Shown piece after piece: positions 26,853 to 35,936 of a stretch of 64,000 nucleotides of DNA. Each line of letters starts with the position of its first letter. The stretch's first letter is position 1. The notes beneath the pieces are model-generated. The model made no database searches and was not told the DNA's origin. It saw only the letters and a list, made by a program, of their open reading frames with translations. Source of the stretch: Aminobacter anthyllidis (GTDB taxonomy: Bacteria; Pseudomonadota; Alphaproteobacteria; Rhizobiales; Rhizobiaceae); assembly GCF_018555685.1 (NCBI RefSeq), contig NZ_JAFLWW010000003.1, positions 62,001 through 126,000 on the forward strand, written 5' to 3'. The position numbers were made by a program, and so were the translations under genes.

Positions 26853-27845
26853 ATGAAGAGCACTGCAATTTCACGTCGTTCGCTGCCTGTCTCCACTCTC
26901 GGGGCGGTACTTGCCGTCATTGTCTGGCAAGGCCATGCCCACGCCGAAGATTTCAAGATGGGCCTTCTGGTACCCGGCAGTGTCGCGGAAGAAGGTTGGA
27001 ACCGGATCGCTTATGACGCGCTGAAGCGGGTCGAAAAGGAACTCGGCGCCCAGATCAGCTATGTCGAGCTGCCCGACAATCCGGCAGCCTTCGAAAAGGC
27101 ATTCCGCGACTATGCGAGCCACGGCTACCAGGTCGTCCTGGGCCACGGTTTCCAGTTCCAGGACGCTGCGCTGACGACGGCGGAGGATTTTCCCGAGACC
27201 GTCTTTCTCGTCTCGTCGAGCTATGTCCATGAAGGCAATGTCATCGGCCTCAACACCGATGCCAGCCAGCCCTTCTATCTCATGGGCATGATCGCCGCGA
27301 AGATGGGCAAGGGTGCGGGCCTTATCGGCGGTATGGAAATTCCGCCCATCGCGCATGCCTTCGAGGGCTTCCGGAAAGGTGCCGAGAGTGTGAACCCGGA
27401 TTTCCCCGTGTCCACGGTTTTCATCAACAGCTTCACCGATGCGAGCGCCGCCAAGGAAGCAGCCGTGAGCATGATGTCCCAGGGCGCCGATTTCGTCGTT
27501 CCCAATGCGAACGCCGCAGGACTCGGCGTCATCCAGGCCGCGCAGGAAGCAGGCACGCAGTCCGGCACCTTCAGCGTCTACAGCGACTACACGGAGGTCG
27601 CCCCCAAGAACATCCTCGGCACGTTCATCGCCGACTACGGTCAAGGCATCGTGCGCATCGTCTCGGGCATTCGAGACGGCACCGTGCCGCAAAGCAATGT
27701 CGATTTCGGCCTGAAGGATAAGGACGTCATGAAGTTCACCTTCAACGACGAAGCCGCCAGATCGATACCGCAGGACCTGCGCAAGCACCTGGAGGGGGTG
27801 AGTGCGAAGATCGTTGCGGGCGAGATCCAGACACGCGCGAAATAA
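26853..27845 (+). CDS. BMP family ABC transporter substrate-binding protein, copy 1
   Basis: 330-residue periplasmic binding protein of the BMP/Med (nucleoside-type) family: EDFKMGLLVPGSVAEEGWNR, then GHGFQFQDAA and FVVPNANAAG. A signal peptide ends near HAHA-ED; it has the twin Arg SRRSLP, so Tat export is possible. The family binds purine nucleosides and related heterocycles. A close paralogue follows immediately, which suggests a tandem duplication. Ribosome site GGGAGAATGGG. Confidence 0.92.
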   Translation: MKSTAISRRSLPVSTLGAVLAVIVWQGHAHAEDFKMGLLVPGSVAEEGWNRIAYDALKRVEKELGAQISYVELPDNPAAFEKAFRDYASHGYQVVLGHGFQFQDAALTTAEDFPETVFLVSSSYVHEGNVIGLNTDASQPFYLMGMIAAKMGKGAGLIGGMEIPPIAHAFEGFRKGAESVNPDFPVSTVFINSFTDASAAKEAAVSMMSQGADFVVPNANAAGLGVIQAAQEAGTQSGTFSVYSDYTEVAPKNILGTFIADYGQGIVRIVSGIRDGTVPQSNVDFGLKDKDVMKFTFNDEAARSIPQDLRKHLEGVSAKIVAGEIQTRAK

Positions 27846-27884
27846 GCGCGGCCCCTGGGAACTTATCAAATGGGAGGAAGAGCA

Positions 27885-28865
27885 ATGAGACTTTCACGCA
27901 GGACGTTCGTGGAAGGAGTGGCGGCGCTGTCCATCGCCGTGTCCATTCCGGCGACGGGATATGCCGAAGACTTCAAGATGGGCCTTCTCGTGCCCGGCAG
28001 CGTTTCGGAAGAGGGATGGAACCGCATCGGCTTCAATGCGCTGAAGGGCGTCGAAGGGCAGCTCGGCGCCAAGATCAGCTATGTCGAGCTGCAGCAGAAC
28101 CCGGCGTCCTTCGAAAAGGCGTTTCGCGACTATGCCAGCCAGGGCTACAAGGTCATCCTTGGCCACGGCTTCGAATTCCAGGACGCCGCACTCGAAGTGG
28201 CACTCGATTATCCGGACACCTATTTCCTGATCTCCTCGAGCGCCATCCACGAAGGCAATGTCATCGGCCTCAACACCGATACCAGCCAGCCCTTCTACCT
28301 GATGGGCGTGATAGCAGCGAAGATGGGCCGCAAGGCCGGCCTTGTCGGTGGCATGGAAATCCCGCCGATCCAGCAGGCCTTCGCCGGCTTCAAGAACGGC
28401 GCAAAGAGCGTCAATCCGGACTTCCCGATCAGCGAGGCCTATATCGGCAATTTCACCGATACGACAGCCGCCAAGGAAGCAGCCCTCAGCATGATTTCGC
28501 AGGGTGCCGATTTCGTGGTGCCAAATGCCTCGGGCGCCACCGTCGGCGGCTACCAGGCAATCTCGGAATCCGGGCCGAACGTGCGCTCGTTCTCGATCTT
28601 CAGCGATTTCACCCAGGTCGCGCCGAACAACATTCTCGGCCTCTACGTGGCCGACTATGCGCAGGGCGTGGTGGAGGTCGTGCGCTCGATCAAGGACGGC
28701 AGCCCGCCTAAGGAAAACGTGATCTTCGGCCTCAAGGATCCGAAGGTCATGTCCTTCACCTTCCGCGATGACGGCCCGGTCTCGGTGCCGGAAGACATCC
28801 GCTCCGAGGTCAAGGCGATCAGCGACAAGATCGCTGCCGGCGAGATCAAGACCGGTTCCGAGTAG
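27885..28865 (+). CDS. BMP family ABC transporter substrate-binding protein, copy 2
   Basis: 326-residue paralogue of the preceding protein, with long identical stretches (EDFKMGLLVPGSV, SYVEL, FEKAFRDYAS, EGNVIGLNTD, SQPFYLMG). Start at MRLSRRTFVEG (ATG 27885 with GGGAGG upstream); this N-terminus has a Tat-type motif SRRTFV. The conserved core with a changed ligand-facing region (for example ANAAGLGVIQAAQ against ASGATVGGYQAIS) suggests two ligand ranges for one membrane channel. A strong hairpin follows the stop. Confidence 0.92.
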   Translation: MRLSRRTFVEGVAALSIAVSIPATGYAEDFKMGLLVPGSVSEEGWNRIGFNALKGVEGQLGAKISYVELQQNPASFEKAFRDYASQGYKVILGHGFEFQDAALEVALDYPDTYFLISSSAIHEGNVIGLNTDTSQPFYLMGVIAAKMGRKAGLVGGMEIPPIQQAFAGFKNGAKSVNPDFPISEAYIGNFTDTTAAKEAALSMISQGADFVVPNASGATVGGYQAISESGPNVRSFSIFSDFTQVAPNNILGLYVADYAQGVVEVVRSIKDGSPPKENVIFGLKDPKVMSFTFRDDGPVSVPEDIRSEVKAISDKIAAGEIKTGSE

Positions 28866-28872
28866 CCGGCAT

Positions 28873-28903
28873 GCGCTGCGGCCGGCCCATCCGGCCGCAG
28901 CGC
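28873..28903 (+). promoter_or_regulatory. Strong hairpin between binding-protein and permease genes
   Basis: Perfect 13-base inverted repeat GCGCTGCGGCCGG / CCGGCCGCAGCGC with a five-base loop (CCCAT), seven bases after the second binding-protein stop. There is no T-run, so it probably protects the binding-protein mRNA and dampens read-through into the permease genes. Confidence 0.72.
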
Positions 28904-28937
28904 CTGTTGCACGCCACACCAACATCCGGAGCGATCC

Positions 28938-30032
28938 ATGGAACAGGTAAACCAGGGAGTGCGTGAGAACGTGTATCCTCAAGCAGCCCAAGCCCTCTAC
29001 CGGACGCTCTCGCAAGCTGCGATCAGCGCCGTGACCCCGATCGCGGCGGTCCTCGTTGCGCTCGCCTTCGGCGCGACCCTCCTGTGGCTGAACGGCTTCG
29101 ACGGGACCGACGTGGTCACGGTGATGATCTTCGGCTCCTTCCAAGACACGCGCTCGGTAGCCGAAATCCTCCTGAAGGCGACGCCGCTCATTCTCATTGG
29201 CGCCGGCCTCTGTGTCGCCTTCCGGTGCAGCATCTGGAACATCGGCGCCGAGGGGCAGCTCTATGTCGGCGCAATCGCCGCCACCTTCGTCGGCACCAGC
29301 ATCGACGGCCTTTCCGTCTGGGTGCATGCGCCGCTGGTCATGCTGGCGGGCGCCCTGGCGGGCGCTGCCTGGGCAGGCATTGCCGGCTATCTCAAGGTTC
29401 GCTTCCAGGCAAGCGAGATCGTGACGACGATCATGCTCAACTACATCGCCATCATCCTGACGAGCTATCTCGTCACCGGGCCGATGAAGGACGCGAGCGC
29501 CGCCTATCCGCAATCGGCCCGCCTCGTGCGGGAAGCCTGGACGCCGCGCATCGTCTCGGACATGCGGCTCCATATCGGCATCCTCGTGGCCGTGGTGCTG
29601 GCGGTGGCACTCTATATCTTCCTGCAACGGAGCAGCCGCGGCTTTGCGCTGCGCGTCGTCGGCCTCAATCCGCATGCGGCGCGTTATGCCGGCATGGATG
29701 TAAGACGCAACGTGATGATCGCCATCTGCATCAGCGGTGCTCTGGCAGGGCTTGCCGGTGCCTTCGAAGTGGCGGGCGTCACGCACCGGCTCTACCAGAA
29801 CATCTCGCCGGGCTACGGCTTCGAGGGCATCGCCGTCGCACTGCTTGCCAACAACAATCCGCTTGCGGCGATCATCTCGGGCGGGCTTTTCGCGACACTC
29901 CGGTCCGGGTCGGAAGTGCTCCAAATCACCTCGCAGGTGCCGCAGGTCCTCGTGCTCGTCATACAGGGCATGGTGATCCTGTCGGTCGTCGCCTTCGCGA
30001 AGTTCCGCGACAAATTCAGGTTCGTGGCTTGA
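28938..30032 (+). CDS. BMP-type ABC transporter permease (YufP-like)
   Basis: 364-residue inner-membrane permease of the branched-chain-amino-acid/nucleoside superfamily. About eight to ten hydrophobic segments; the family motif around FRCSIWNIGAEGQLYVGA and the later EIVTTIMLNYIA and SPGYGFEGIAVALLA stretches identify the YufP/nucleoside permease type. Ribosome site CCGGAG before the ATG. It pairs with the permease encoded next. Confidence 0.9.
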   Translation: MEQVNQGVRENVYPQAAQALYRTLSQAAISAVTPIAAVLVALAFGATLLWLNGFDGTDVVTVMIFGSFQDTRSVAEILLKATPLILIGAGLCVAFRCSIWNIGAEGQLYVGAIAATFVGTSIDGLSVWVHAPLVMLAGALAGAAWAGIAGYLKVRFQASEIVTTIMLNYIAIILTSYLVTGPMKDASAAYPQSARLVREAWTPRIVSDMRLHIGILVAVVLAVALYIFLQRSSRGFALRVVGLNPHAARYAGMDVRRNVMIAICISGALAGLAGAFEVAGVTHRLYQNISPGYGFEGIAVALLANNNPLAAIISGGLFATLRSGSEVLQITSQVPQVLVLVIQGMVILSVVAFAKFRDKFRFVA

Positions 30033-30112
30033 AAGAATGGAAACTCCCGCAAAGCACATGTCAGCTTTCGGGAAAACAAAGACTTAGGCGACATTCCTGA
30101 AGGGTCTATTCA

Positions 30113-31045
30113 ATGGACGACATGATGTTTCTCACCTTCCTCGCGACGCTCGTGGGCGCCGCCTGGAGGCTTGCCACGCCGCTGATCTTCGCCTCGATCG
30201 GCGAGGTCTTCTCTGAGCGCGCCGGCGTTCTCAACATCGGGCTGGAAGGCACCATGCTCGTCGGCGCCTTCTGCGGTTTCGCCACGGCATTCGCGACCGG
30301 CAGCATCCTGCTCGGGCTTCTTGCCGGGGTCGGCGGCGGCATGCTTTTCGGGCTCGTCTTCGCCTTCTTCACGATCACCATCAAGGCGGACCAGATCGTG
30401 GTGGGCGCGGCGCTGAACTTGCTCGGCATGGGCCTCACGGCCTTCCTGTTCCGCACCTACTATGTCTCGACCGGCAAGGGCATCGAGATCGCACAGCCGA
30501 TCCATATCCCGTGGCTAAGCGACCTGCCCTTCCTCGGCGAAGCCTTCTTCAAGCAGAACCTCATCGTCTACTCGACGATCCTGGTCGCCATTCTCGCCAC
30601 GCTCGTCCTCTACCGCACGTCCTTTGGACTAACATTGCGTGCGGTCGGCGAGCATCCCAAGGCCGTGGATGTCGCCGGCCGCAACGTCGCAGGCTATCGC
30701 TACGCCGCCGTGCTGGTCGGCACGGGGCTTGCGGGGCTCGGCGGGGCGTTCCTGACGCTCGGCCATTCCAACCAGTTCGTTGAAGGTATCACGTCGGGCC
30801 GCGGCTTCATCGCGCTCGCTGTGGTGGTCTTCGCCCGCTGGTCGCCGATGGGGGCCTTCTTTGTCTCGCTGCTCTTCGGCCTCTTCTATGCCTTGCAGCT
30901 GATGCTCCAGGCCCAAGCGTCCATCGTCGTGCCCTACCAGCTCCTGCAGGCCCTACCCTACATCATGACCATCATCACGCTGGTCGTGGTCCGCGGCAAG
31001 GGTGCAGCACCGAGCAAGCTCGGCCAGCCTTACGAGATGAGGTAA
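30113..31045 (+). CDS. BMP-type ABC transporter permease (YufQ-like)
   Basis: 310-residue second permease. Family landmarks are FSERAGVLNIGLEGTMLVGA near residue 30-50 and ITSGRGFIALAVVVFARWSP near 225-245. It is separated from the first permease by 80 bases that contain an imperfect hairpin (about 30042-30072, TCCCG..CGGGA arms), and lies five bases before the ATPase gene. Confidence 0.9.
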   Translation: MDDMMFLTFLATLVGAAWRLATPLIFASIGEVFSERAGVLNIGLEGTMLVGAFCGFATAFATGSILLGLLAGVGGGMLFGLVFAFFTITIKADQIVVGAALNLLGMGLTAFLFRTYYVSTGKGIEIAQPIHIPWLSDLPFLGEAFFKQNLIVYSTILVAILATLVLYRTSFGLTLRAVGEHPKAVDVAGRNVAGYRYAAVLVGTGLAGLGGAFLTLGHSNQFVEGITSGRGFIALAVVVFARWSPMGAFFVSLLFGLFYALQLMLQAQASIVVPYQLLQALPYIMTIITLVVVRGKGAAPSKLGQPYEMR

Positions 31046-31050
31046 TCGAC

Positions 31051-32592
31051 ATGTCCGCAAAACCTTTCCTGCGCATCGACAACATCCGCAAGCGCTTCGG
31101 CCCCATCGTCGCCAGCGACGGCGTGTCTTTGGAAATCGAAGAGGGCGAGATCCACGCACTGCTCGGTGAGAACGGCGCCGGCAAGAGCGTGCTGATGAGC
31201 ATGATCTGCGGCATGGTGCGGCCCGACGAGGGCGAGATCATCTACCGGGGCCAGTCCGTCCGCTTCAACAGTCCGCGCGAGGCGATCCGCCAGCGCATCG
31301 GCATGGTGCATCAGCACTTCATGCTCGTGCCCAACCTCACCGTCGCGGAGAACTACATCCTCGGCCAGGGATCGGCGCTCAAGGTCATCAATGACATGGA
31401 CAAGGTCGATGCGAAGATCCGCGAATTGAGCGACCGCTATGCGCTCGACGTGCGCCCCGACGCAATCATCGAGGACCTGTCGGTCGGCGAACAGCAGCGC
31501 GTGGAAATCCTGAAGGTCCTGTTCCACGGCATCGACCTGCTCATCCTCGACGAACCGACCGCGGTGCTGACGCCGCAGGAAACCGACCGGCTGCTGGCGC
31601 TGATGGGCGACCTCGTCAAGGATGGCAAGACCGTCGTCTTCATCTCGCACAAGTTGGACGAAGTGATGCGCGTCAGCAACCGCATCAGCGTCATGCGTGA
31701 CGGGCGCGTGGTGCACACCGTCAATGTCGGCGAGACGGATGCGCGCGGCCTTGCCCGCATGATGGTGGGGCGCGATGTCGGCATGGAGCTTCCCCGAAGC
31801 CCTTCCGCTCCAGGCCCGCTCGTGCTGTCGGTGGACAACCTCACCTGCCGTGGCGAGACCGGGCTTCCGGCCGTGCGTGGCGTAAGCCTCGATGTGCGGG
31901 CCGGCGAGATCGTCGGCATTGCCGGCGTTTCCGGCAACGGCCAGACCGAACTCTCGCTGGCGCTCTCCGGCCTGCTGCCGGTCGATACCGGCCGTGTCGT
32001 GCTGAACGGCAAGGATATTACCGGGCTGGGGCCTGCCCGCATCAATGCCAGCGGCTTTTCCCACATCCCGGAAGACCGGCACAAGCACGGCATCGTCATG
32101 TCGCTCTCGCTCGGCGAGAACACTATCCTACAGCGCTACGACCAACCGCCCTTTGCCGCCCGCGGCATGCTGAACCGGCGCGCGATCGGCGAACATACCC
32201 GCGACCTCATCAAGCGTTTCCGCATCAAATCCCGCGACGAGAACCAGCGCATCGGCGACCTTTCCGGCGGCAACCAGCAGAAGCTGGTGGTCGCGCGCGA
32301 ACTCGCGCGCAATCCGGATTTCATCCTCGTCAACCAGCTTGCCCGGGGCATCGATATCGGCGCCATGGAATTCGTCATGGAAGAGATGCTGAAGCAGCGC
32401 GACAGCGGCAAGGCGATCCTGCTGATTTCTACGGAGCTGGAAGAACTCTTCGCCATCTGCGACCGCATCCTCGTCATGTGCCACGGCGAAATCCTCGGCG
32501 AACTGCCGCCGGAACGCACCCGTCTCGACGAGTTGGGGCTGCTCATGGCGGGCAAGAGGGCGGATGTAGTACAACCACCCCTTGCCAGCTAG
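31051..32592 (+). CDS. BMP-type ABC transporter ATP-binding protein (YufO-like, two NBDs)
   Basis: 513-residue ATPase with two fused nucleotide-binding domains, as in sugar/nucleoside importers. NBD1 has Walker A GENGAGKS (39-46), signature LSVGEQQRVEILK and Walker B LLILDEPT. NBD2 has the usual degenerate Walker A GVSGNGQTE and signature LSGGNQQKLVVAREL. Only the second-domain Walker B is unusual: FILVNQLARGID, where most relatives have a D(E/Q)P-type stretch. It completes the importer made of two binding proteins and two permeases. Confidence 0.9.
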   Translation: MSAKPFLRIDNIRKRFGPIVASDGVSLEIEEGEIHALLGENGAGKSVLMSMICGMVRPDEGEIIYRGQSVRFNSPREAIRQRIGMVHQHFMLVPNLTVAENYILGQGSALKVINDMDKVDAKIRELSDRYALDVRPDAIIEDLSVGEQQRVEILKVLFHGIDLLILDEPTAVLTPQETDRLLALMGDLVKDGKTVVFISHKLDEVMRVSNRISVMRDGRVVHTVNVGETDARGLARMMVGRDVGMELPRSPSAPGPLVLSVDNLTCRGETGLPAVRGVSLDVRAGEIVGIAGVSGNGQTELSLALSGLLPVDTGRVVLNGKDITGLGPARINASGFSHIPEDRHKHGIVMSLSLGENTILQRYDQPPFAARGMLNRRAIGEHTRDLIKRFRIKSRDENQRIGDLSGGNQQKLVVARELARNPDFILVNQLARGIDIGAMEFVMEEMLKQRDSGKAILLISTELEELFAICDRILVMCHGEILGELPPERTRLDELGLLMAGKRADVVQPPLAS

Positions 32593-32655
32593 ACAAGAGG
32601 GCCCACGACGGACCATCTACATAGCCGGCTGGTCCCGAAACGTGGATTGCTCGAT

Positions 32656-33579
32656 ATGAACATAACGCTGCGGCAACTCAAGGCTTTCATAGCGGTGGCC
32701 GAATTCGGACAGTTCAATCTTGCCGCCCGAAGCCTCCACCTCACCCAGTCGGCCGTCAGCATAGTCATTCGAGATCTAGAAACGGAGATCGGCGTACGCC
32801 TGTTTGACCGCCACACCCGCATGGTTTCGCTCACCCTCGTGGGCCAGGAGTTCCTGCCGCAGGCCCGCAAGATACTGAAAGACCTGGACCTTGCGGTTGG
32901 CGACATGCGCGACAACGCCTCGTTGAAGCGCGGCCAGGTGACGATCGCTGCCGCAATCGTGCTTGCTGCCACCATTGTGCCGCCTATCATCGCAGCGTTC
33001 GTGAGCATGCATCCCGAAATCCTGGTCAGCATCCGCGACATGCCGGAAGAGGCAATCAGCCCGGCGCTCAAGCGCAACGAGGTCGATATCGCCATCGGCA
33101 CGCTCTCGGAAGACGACCCCGAAATCACCGCTACGCCTCTCATGCGCGACAAGCTCATGCTGGTCTGCCGGGAAGACCATCGTTTCGCCAGGCAAAAATC
33201 CGTGCGCTGGGCCGAGCTGAAGGATGAGACTCTCATTACGCTCGCGGCCGCGAATCCGCTTCGGAGCATTGTCGAGCACAACCTCATCCGTGTTGTGCCC
33301 AATTTTCAGCCAAAATACGAAGTGCGCTTCTCGACCACCGCCATCAGCATGATCTCCGCCGGCATGGGCGTGGCCGTCTTGCCGGAGAATTCCAGCCAAC
33401 TGGCGTCAGCGGTGCGCGTAACCACCGTGGATCTCGTCGACCCGACCGTAATGCGCAATGTCTCCCTGTTGCAACGGCGCCATCACAGCCTGTCACCGGC
33501 AGCAGAACATTTGAAAGCGGCCTTCGTGGTGGCGATGCAAACTGAAAATGCCGGCGCAAGCACGGTCGGTAGCACTTAG
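32656..33579 (+). CDS. LysR family transcriptional regulator 1
   Basis: 307-residue LysR protein starting at MNITLRQLKAFIAVAE (ATG 32656). The N-terminal winged helix-turn-helix (LTQSAVSIVIRDLETEIG) is followed by the effector-binding domain. It closes the BMP importer block, 63 bases after the ATPase gene and on the same strand, so it may be co-transcribed. It is closely related in sequence to the LysR gene at 46048-46944 on the other side of the catabolic block (shared GQF.LAA, RLFDRHTR, SLSPAA). No strong ribosome site. Confidence 0.88.
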   Translation: MNITLRQLKAFIAVAEFGQFNLAARSLHLTQSAVSIVIRDLETEIGVRLFDRHTRMVSLTLVGQEFLPQARKILKDLDLAVGDMRDNASLKRGQVTIAAAIVLAATIVPPIIAAFVSMHPEILVSIRDMPEEAISPALKRNEVDIAIGTLSEDDPEITATPLMRDKLMLVCREDHRFARQKSVRWAELKDETLITLAAANPLRSIVEHNLIRVVPNFQPKYEVRFSTTAISMISAGMGVAVLPENSSQLASAVRVTTVDLVDPTVMRNVSLLQRRHHSLSPAAEHLKAAFVVAMQTENAGASTVGST

Positions 33580-33639
33580 GTGCGCGCTCCAACCACCGTC
33601 ATACGGCTTCTCAATGAGCTTGCGGCTGGCCTGGACCTG

Positions 33640-34128
33640 TCAGCACGCATTGAACATGACGAGTTCACGGCTTCTTAGCGCGCTGACAGTCTCTTCGGCG
33701 ATACCTTCGGGCGGCTGATTTACGGGAAACCATCGCGCCTCATCCAATTGACCGGAGGCTGTCACGCCCAGCTCTCCGGAAATTATTGAAACAGCATAGG
33801 TGATCGAAAGTACGTGGTGGCCAGCAACGTCATCTAACTGGTCATTGATGAACACAGCCGAGACGGGCCATGCGAGGATTCCCAGATCGTCATGAAGGCA
33901 TCGCACAATCGACATGGCACAATTTTCTCCACGCCGTATCTGGCGACCCGGCATCTGCCATAGGCAATCAGCGGAATTCTTGGACCGGACCAGCAGGATG
34001 CTGCCACGCTCATTCCTGATGAGCGCGCGAGCGGTTAGTTCGACGCGATTTGACAAAGACGCCTCCACCCCTTGCGGACAGGCACCGTGGATGCTGCCGT
34101 TTGCTCCTGGAATGGAAACGCTCTTCAT
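33640..34128 (-). CDS. Nudix-fold protein with a degenerate Nudix box
   Basis: 162-residue protein starting at MKSVSIPGANG (GAAAGG seven bases upstream); the longer frame upstream is non-coding. The Nudix fold is recognisable (TARALIRNERGSILLVRSK, LWQMPGRQIRRGEN). Against the consensus G-x5-E-x7-R-E-U-x-E-E-x-G-U the box keeps Glu68, Arg76 and Gly83. However, the first catalytic Glu is Cys77 and the Glu pair is Asp80-Asp81. Hydrolase activity is therefore doubtful; it might be a sensor or a specialised enzyme. It is the last gene of the leftward catabolic block, 172 bases after xdhC. Confidence 0.72.
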   Translation of the reverse strand: MKSVSIPGANGSIHGACPQGVEASLSNRVELTARALIRNERGSILLVRSKNSADCLWQMPGRQIRRGENCAMSIVRCLHDDLGILAWPVSAVFINDQLDDVAGHHVLSITYAVSIISGELGVTASGQLDEARWFPVNQPPEGIAEETVSALRSRELVMFNAC

Positions 34129-34300
34129 CGGTTCGCCTTTCACACGACTGGCTGGCACTCCAGGCCGAGCAGAACAGGGAGCCGGCGACGCCAGGGAGCG
34201 TTGTGGAACCCCCTGAATACGCCGCCGGCCTACGCCGGGCTTTGGGAACACGCAGGGCAAGCTGGGAGGCTTGAGGCCCGCGAAAAGCCCGGACGTATCG

Positions 34301-35347
34301 TTAGTCGACCACCGCGCTTGTGATGTGTTCGCTTGCGTGCATGGGGTCGAAGCTCTTGTTGATGTCTTTGGGCGCAAGCGTGCGGGTGATCATCGGGTCG
34401 GTCTGGACCTTGCACTTCATGTCGAGCAATCTTGCCCGCGCAAGGTCAGCGACCACCGAAAGGGCAAGCGAGTTTGCGTCTGTCGCCTTGTCGAAGATGC
34501 CGATTGGTGCCTTGATCCGGGCCAGCGTGGTCTCGCCGTGACCGCGTTTGCGCAAGGCCTCACAACGTTTCGCGTGGGTACGACGGCTTCCCAGAGCGCC
34601 AATGTAGAAGGCGGATGAGGCGAGCGCGGCGTCGAGCAGCGGCAATTCGCGGTCGATGTCATGGAACAGGAGCACGACCGCGGTGTCAGCGTCCAGTTGG
34701 TCCTGCGACAGGGTTTGGCCCCGCTCGACCTTGACGACGTCGTAGCCGGATACTTCCGCCACACGCGCCACCGCGCCAGCCTCCAGGGGCGTGCCGGCGA
34801 GAAGCATGCGCTGCCTTGGGCGGTAGGCGCGCACAAATTCCTCCCCTTCCCAGCCACTCACGCCCTCGCCCGGTTCGAACAAAAGAGCCTGCCTGCCAGG
34901 ATGGTACCGGAGGCGCGCGGGTGCGCGGCGGTGCAGCGCGGCAAGCACATGACGGAGCGCGGTGGCATCCCTCAGGACGTGGATAGCCAGCGTGATGCCG
35001 CCGCCACAGGGCAGCACGATGTCGAAGAAAGGCGAGCCTTCGCCGAGGCGCAGCTTGCGGTCGATGCCTTTCTGGAGGGCGACTACGGCATCAGCGGCGA
35101 CGGCCGCTTCGGTGCAGCCGCCGGAGACGAAACCGCAGTAGAGGCCGTCGTCGCGCACCGCCATCTGCGCGCCGATGGCGCGGGCAGCACCGCCGCGGAT
35201 GTCAACGAGCGTGACGAGGGCGACGGCGTGGCCCCGCTCGATCGCATCAGCGGCGAAGGCCAGGATGTCGATCGCATCGTCCGATAGGAAGGCGGCGCTG
35301 GGTTCTGGCGCGAGTGTTTTCGGCGACGTGGCAATGCGGGTGGCCAT
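34301..35347 (-). CDS. xdhC: XdhC/CoxI family molybdenum-cofactor insertion protein
   Basis: 348-residue XdhC-type chaperone, starting at MATRIATSPK (ATG 35347 with GGAGGGGA upstream). Domain order: N-terminal XdhC_CoxI domain with the motif FVSGGCTEAAV, then a Rossmann-like C-terminal domain (FYIGALGSRRTHAKR). In the family it binds the molybdenum cofactor, helps its sulfuration and delivers it to a xanthine-dehydrogenase-type enzyme. Its client should be the three-subunit hydroxylase encoded at 40752-44397, seven genes upstream in the same direction. It starts one base after the UbiX-like gene's stop. Confidence 0.9.
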   Translation of the reverse strand: MATRIATSPKTLAPEPSAAFLSDDAIDILAFAADAIERGHAVALVTLVDIRGGAARAIGAQMAVRDDGLYCGFVSGGCTEAAVAADAVVALQKGIDRKLRLGEGSPFFDIVLPCGGGITLAIHVLRDATALRHVLAALHRRAPARLRYHPGRQALLFEPGEGVSGWEGEEFVRAYRPRQRMLLAGTPLEAGAVARVAEVSGYDVVKVERGQTLSQDQLDADTAVVLLFHDIDRELPLLDAALASSAFYIGALGSRRTHAKRCEALRKRGHGETTLARIKAPIGIFDKATDANSLALSVVADLARARLLDMKCKVQTDPMITRTLAPKDINKSFDPMHASEHITSAVVD

Positions 35348-35348
35348 A

Positions 35349-35933
35349 TCATTCCCCTCCCTGCGTTCCCTGCCAGCGGCGCACCATGCCAGGGTCGAGA
35401 TCGAAGAGGTCGAGCACCCGGCCGACGGTGTGGTCGACCATTTCCTCAAGGCTTTGCGGCTTGGCGTAAAAGGCCGGAACGGGCGGATAGATGATGCCGC
35501 CCATTTCGGTGACCTGCGCCATGTTCCTGATGTGGCCGAGATGGAGCGGCGTCTCGCGAAGCATCAAAACGAGGCGGCGGCGTTCCTTCAGCACGACGTC
35601 GGCGGCGCGGGAAAGCAGATTGTCGGTCGTTCCAGTCGCAATTTCCGCCATGGTCTTCACCGAACAGGGAGCGACGATCATGCCGAGCGTCTTGTAGGAG
35701 CCGGAAGAGCAGACGGCACCGATATCCTTGTTGGAATGGGTGACCGTCGCCAGCGCCTCAAGATCCTGCTTGGTGAAATCGGCCTCGGCAGTGAGCGTGA
35801 TGCAGGCGGCGCGCGACATGATCAGATCCGTCTCGATTTCGAGGTCGCGCAGCACCTCGAGGATGCGCTTGCCGTAGATGACCCCGGAAGCCCCCGAAAT
35901 GCCGACGATCATCCGTCTTGGCCGCGTCGTCAT
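35349..35933 (-). CDS. UbiX family flavin prenyltransferase
   Basis: 194-residue UbiX/Pad1-type enzyme. It joins dimethylallyl phosphate to FMN to make prenylated FMN, the cofactor of UbiD decarboxylases. Motifs: VGISGASGVIYGKRIL at the N-terminus (FMN site), the SSGSYKTLGMIVAPCS segment, and LRETPLHLGHIRNM. It lies three bases after the UbiD-family gene, so it is most likely dedicated to that decarboxylase and not to ubiquinone synthesis. Confidence 0.92.
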   Translation of the reverse strand: MTTRPRRMIVGISGASGVIYGKRILEVLRDLEIETDLIMSRAACITLTAEADFTKQDLEALATVTHSNKDIGAVCSSGSYKTLGMIVAPCSVKTMAEIATGTTDNLLSRAADVVLKERRRLVLMLRETPLHLGHIRNMAQVTEMGGIIYPPVPAFYAKPQSLEEMVDHTVGRVLDLFDLDPGMVRRWQGTQGGE

Positions 35934-35936
35934 GAC

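Noticed and set aside
27894-30059. 721-codon open frame on the minus strand
   Set aside because: Antisense to the second BMP binding protein and the permease, which have clear family motifs; the product is rich in His/Arg/Asp without a fold.
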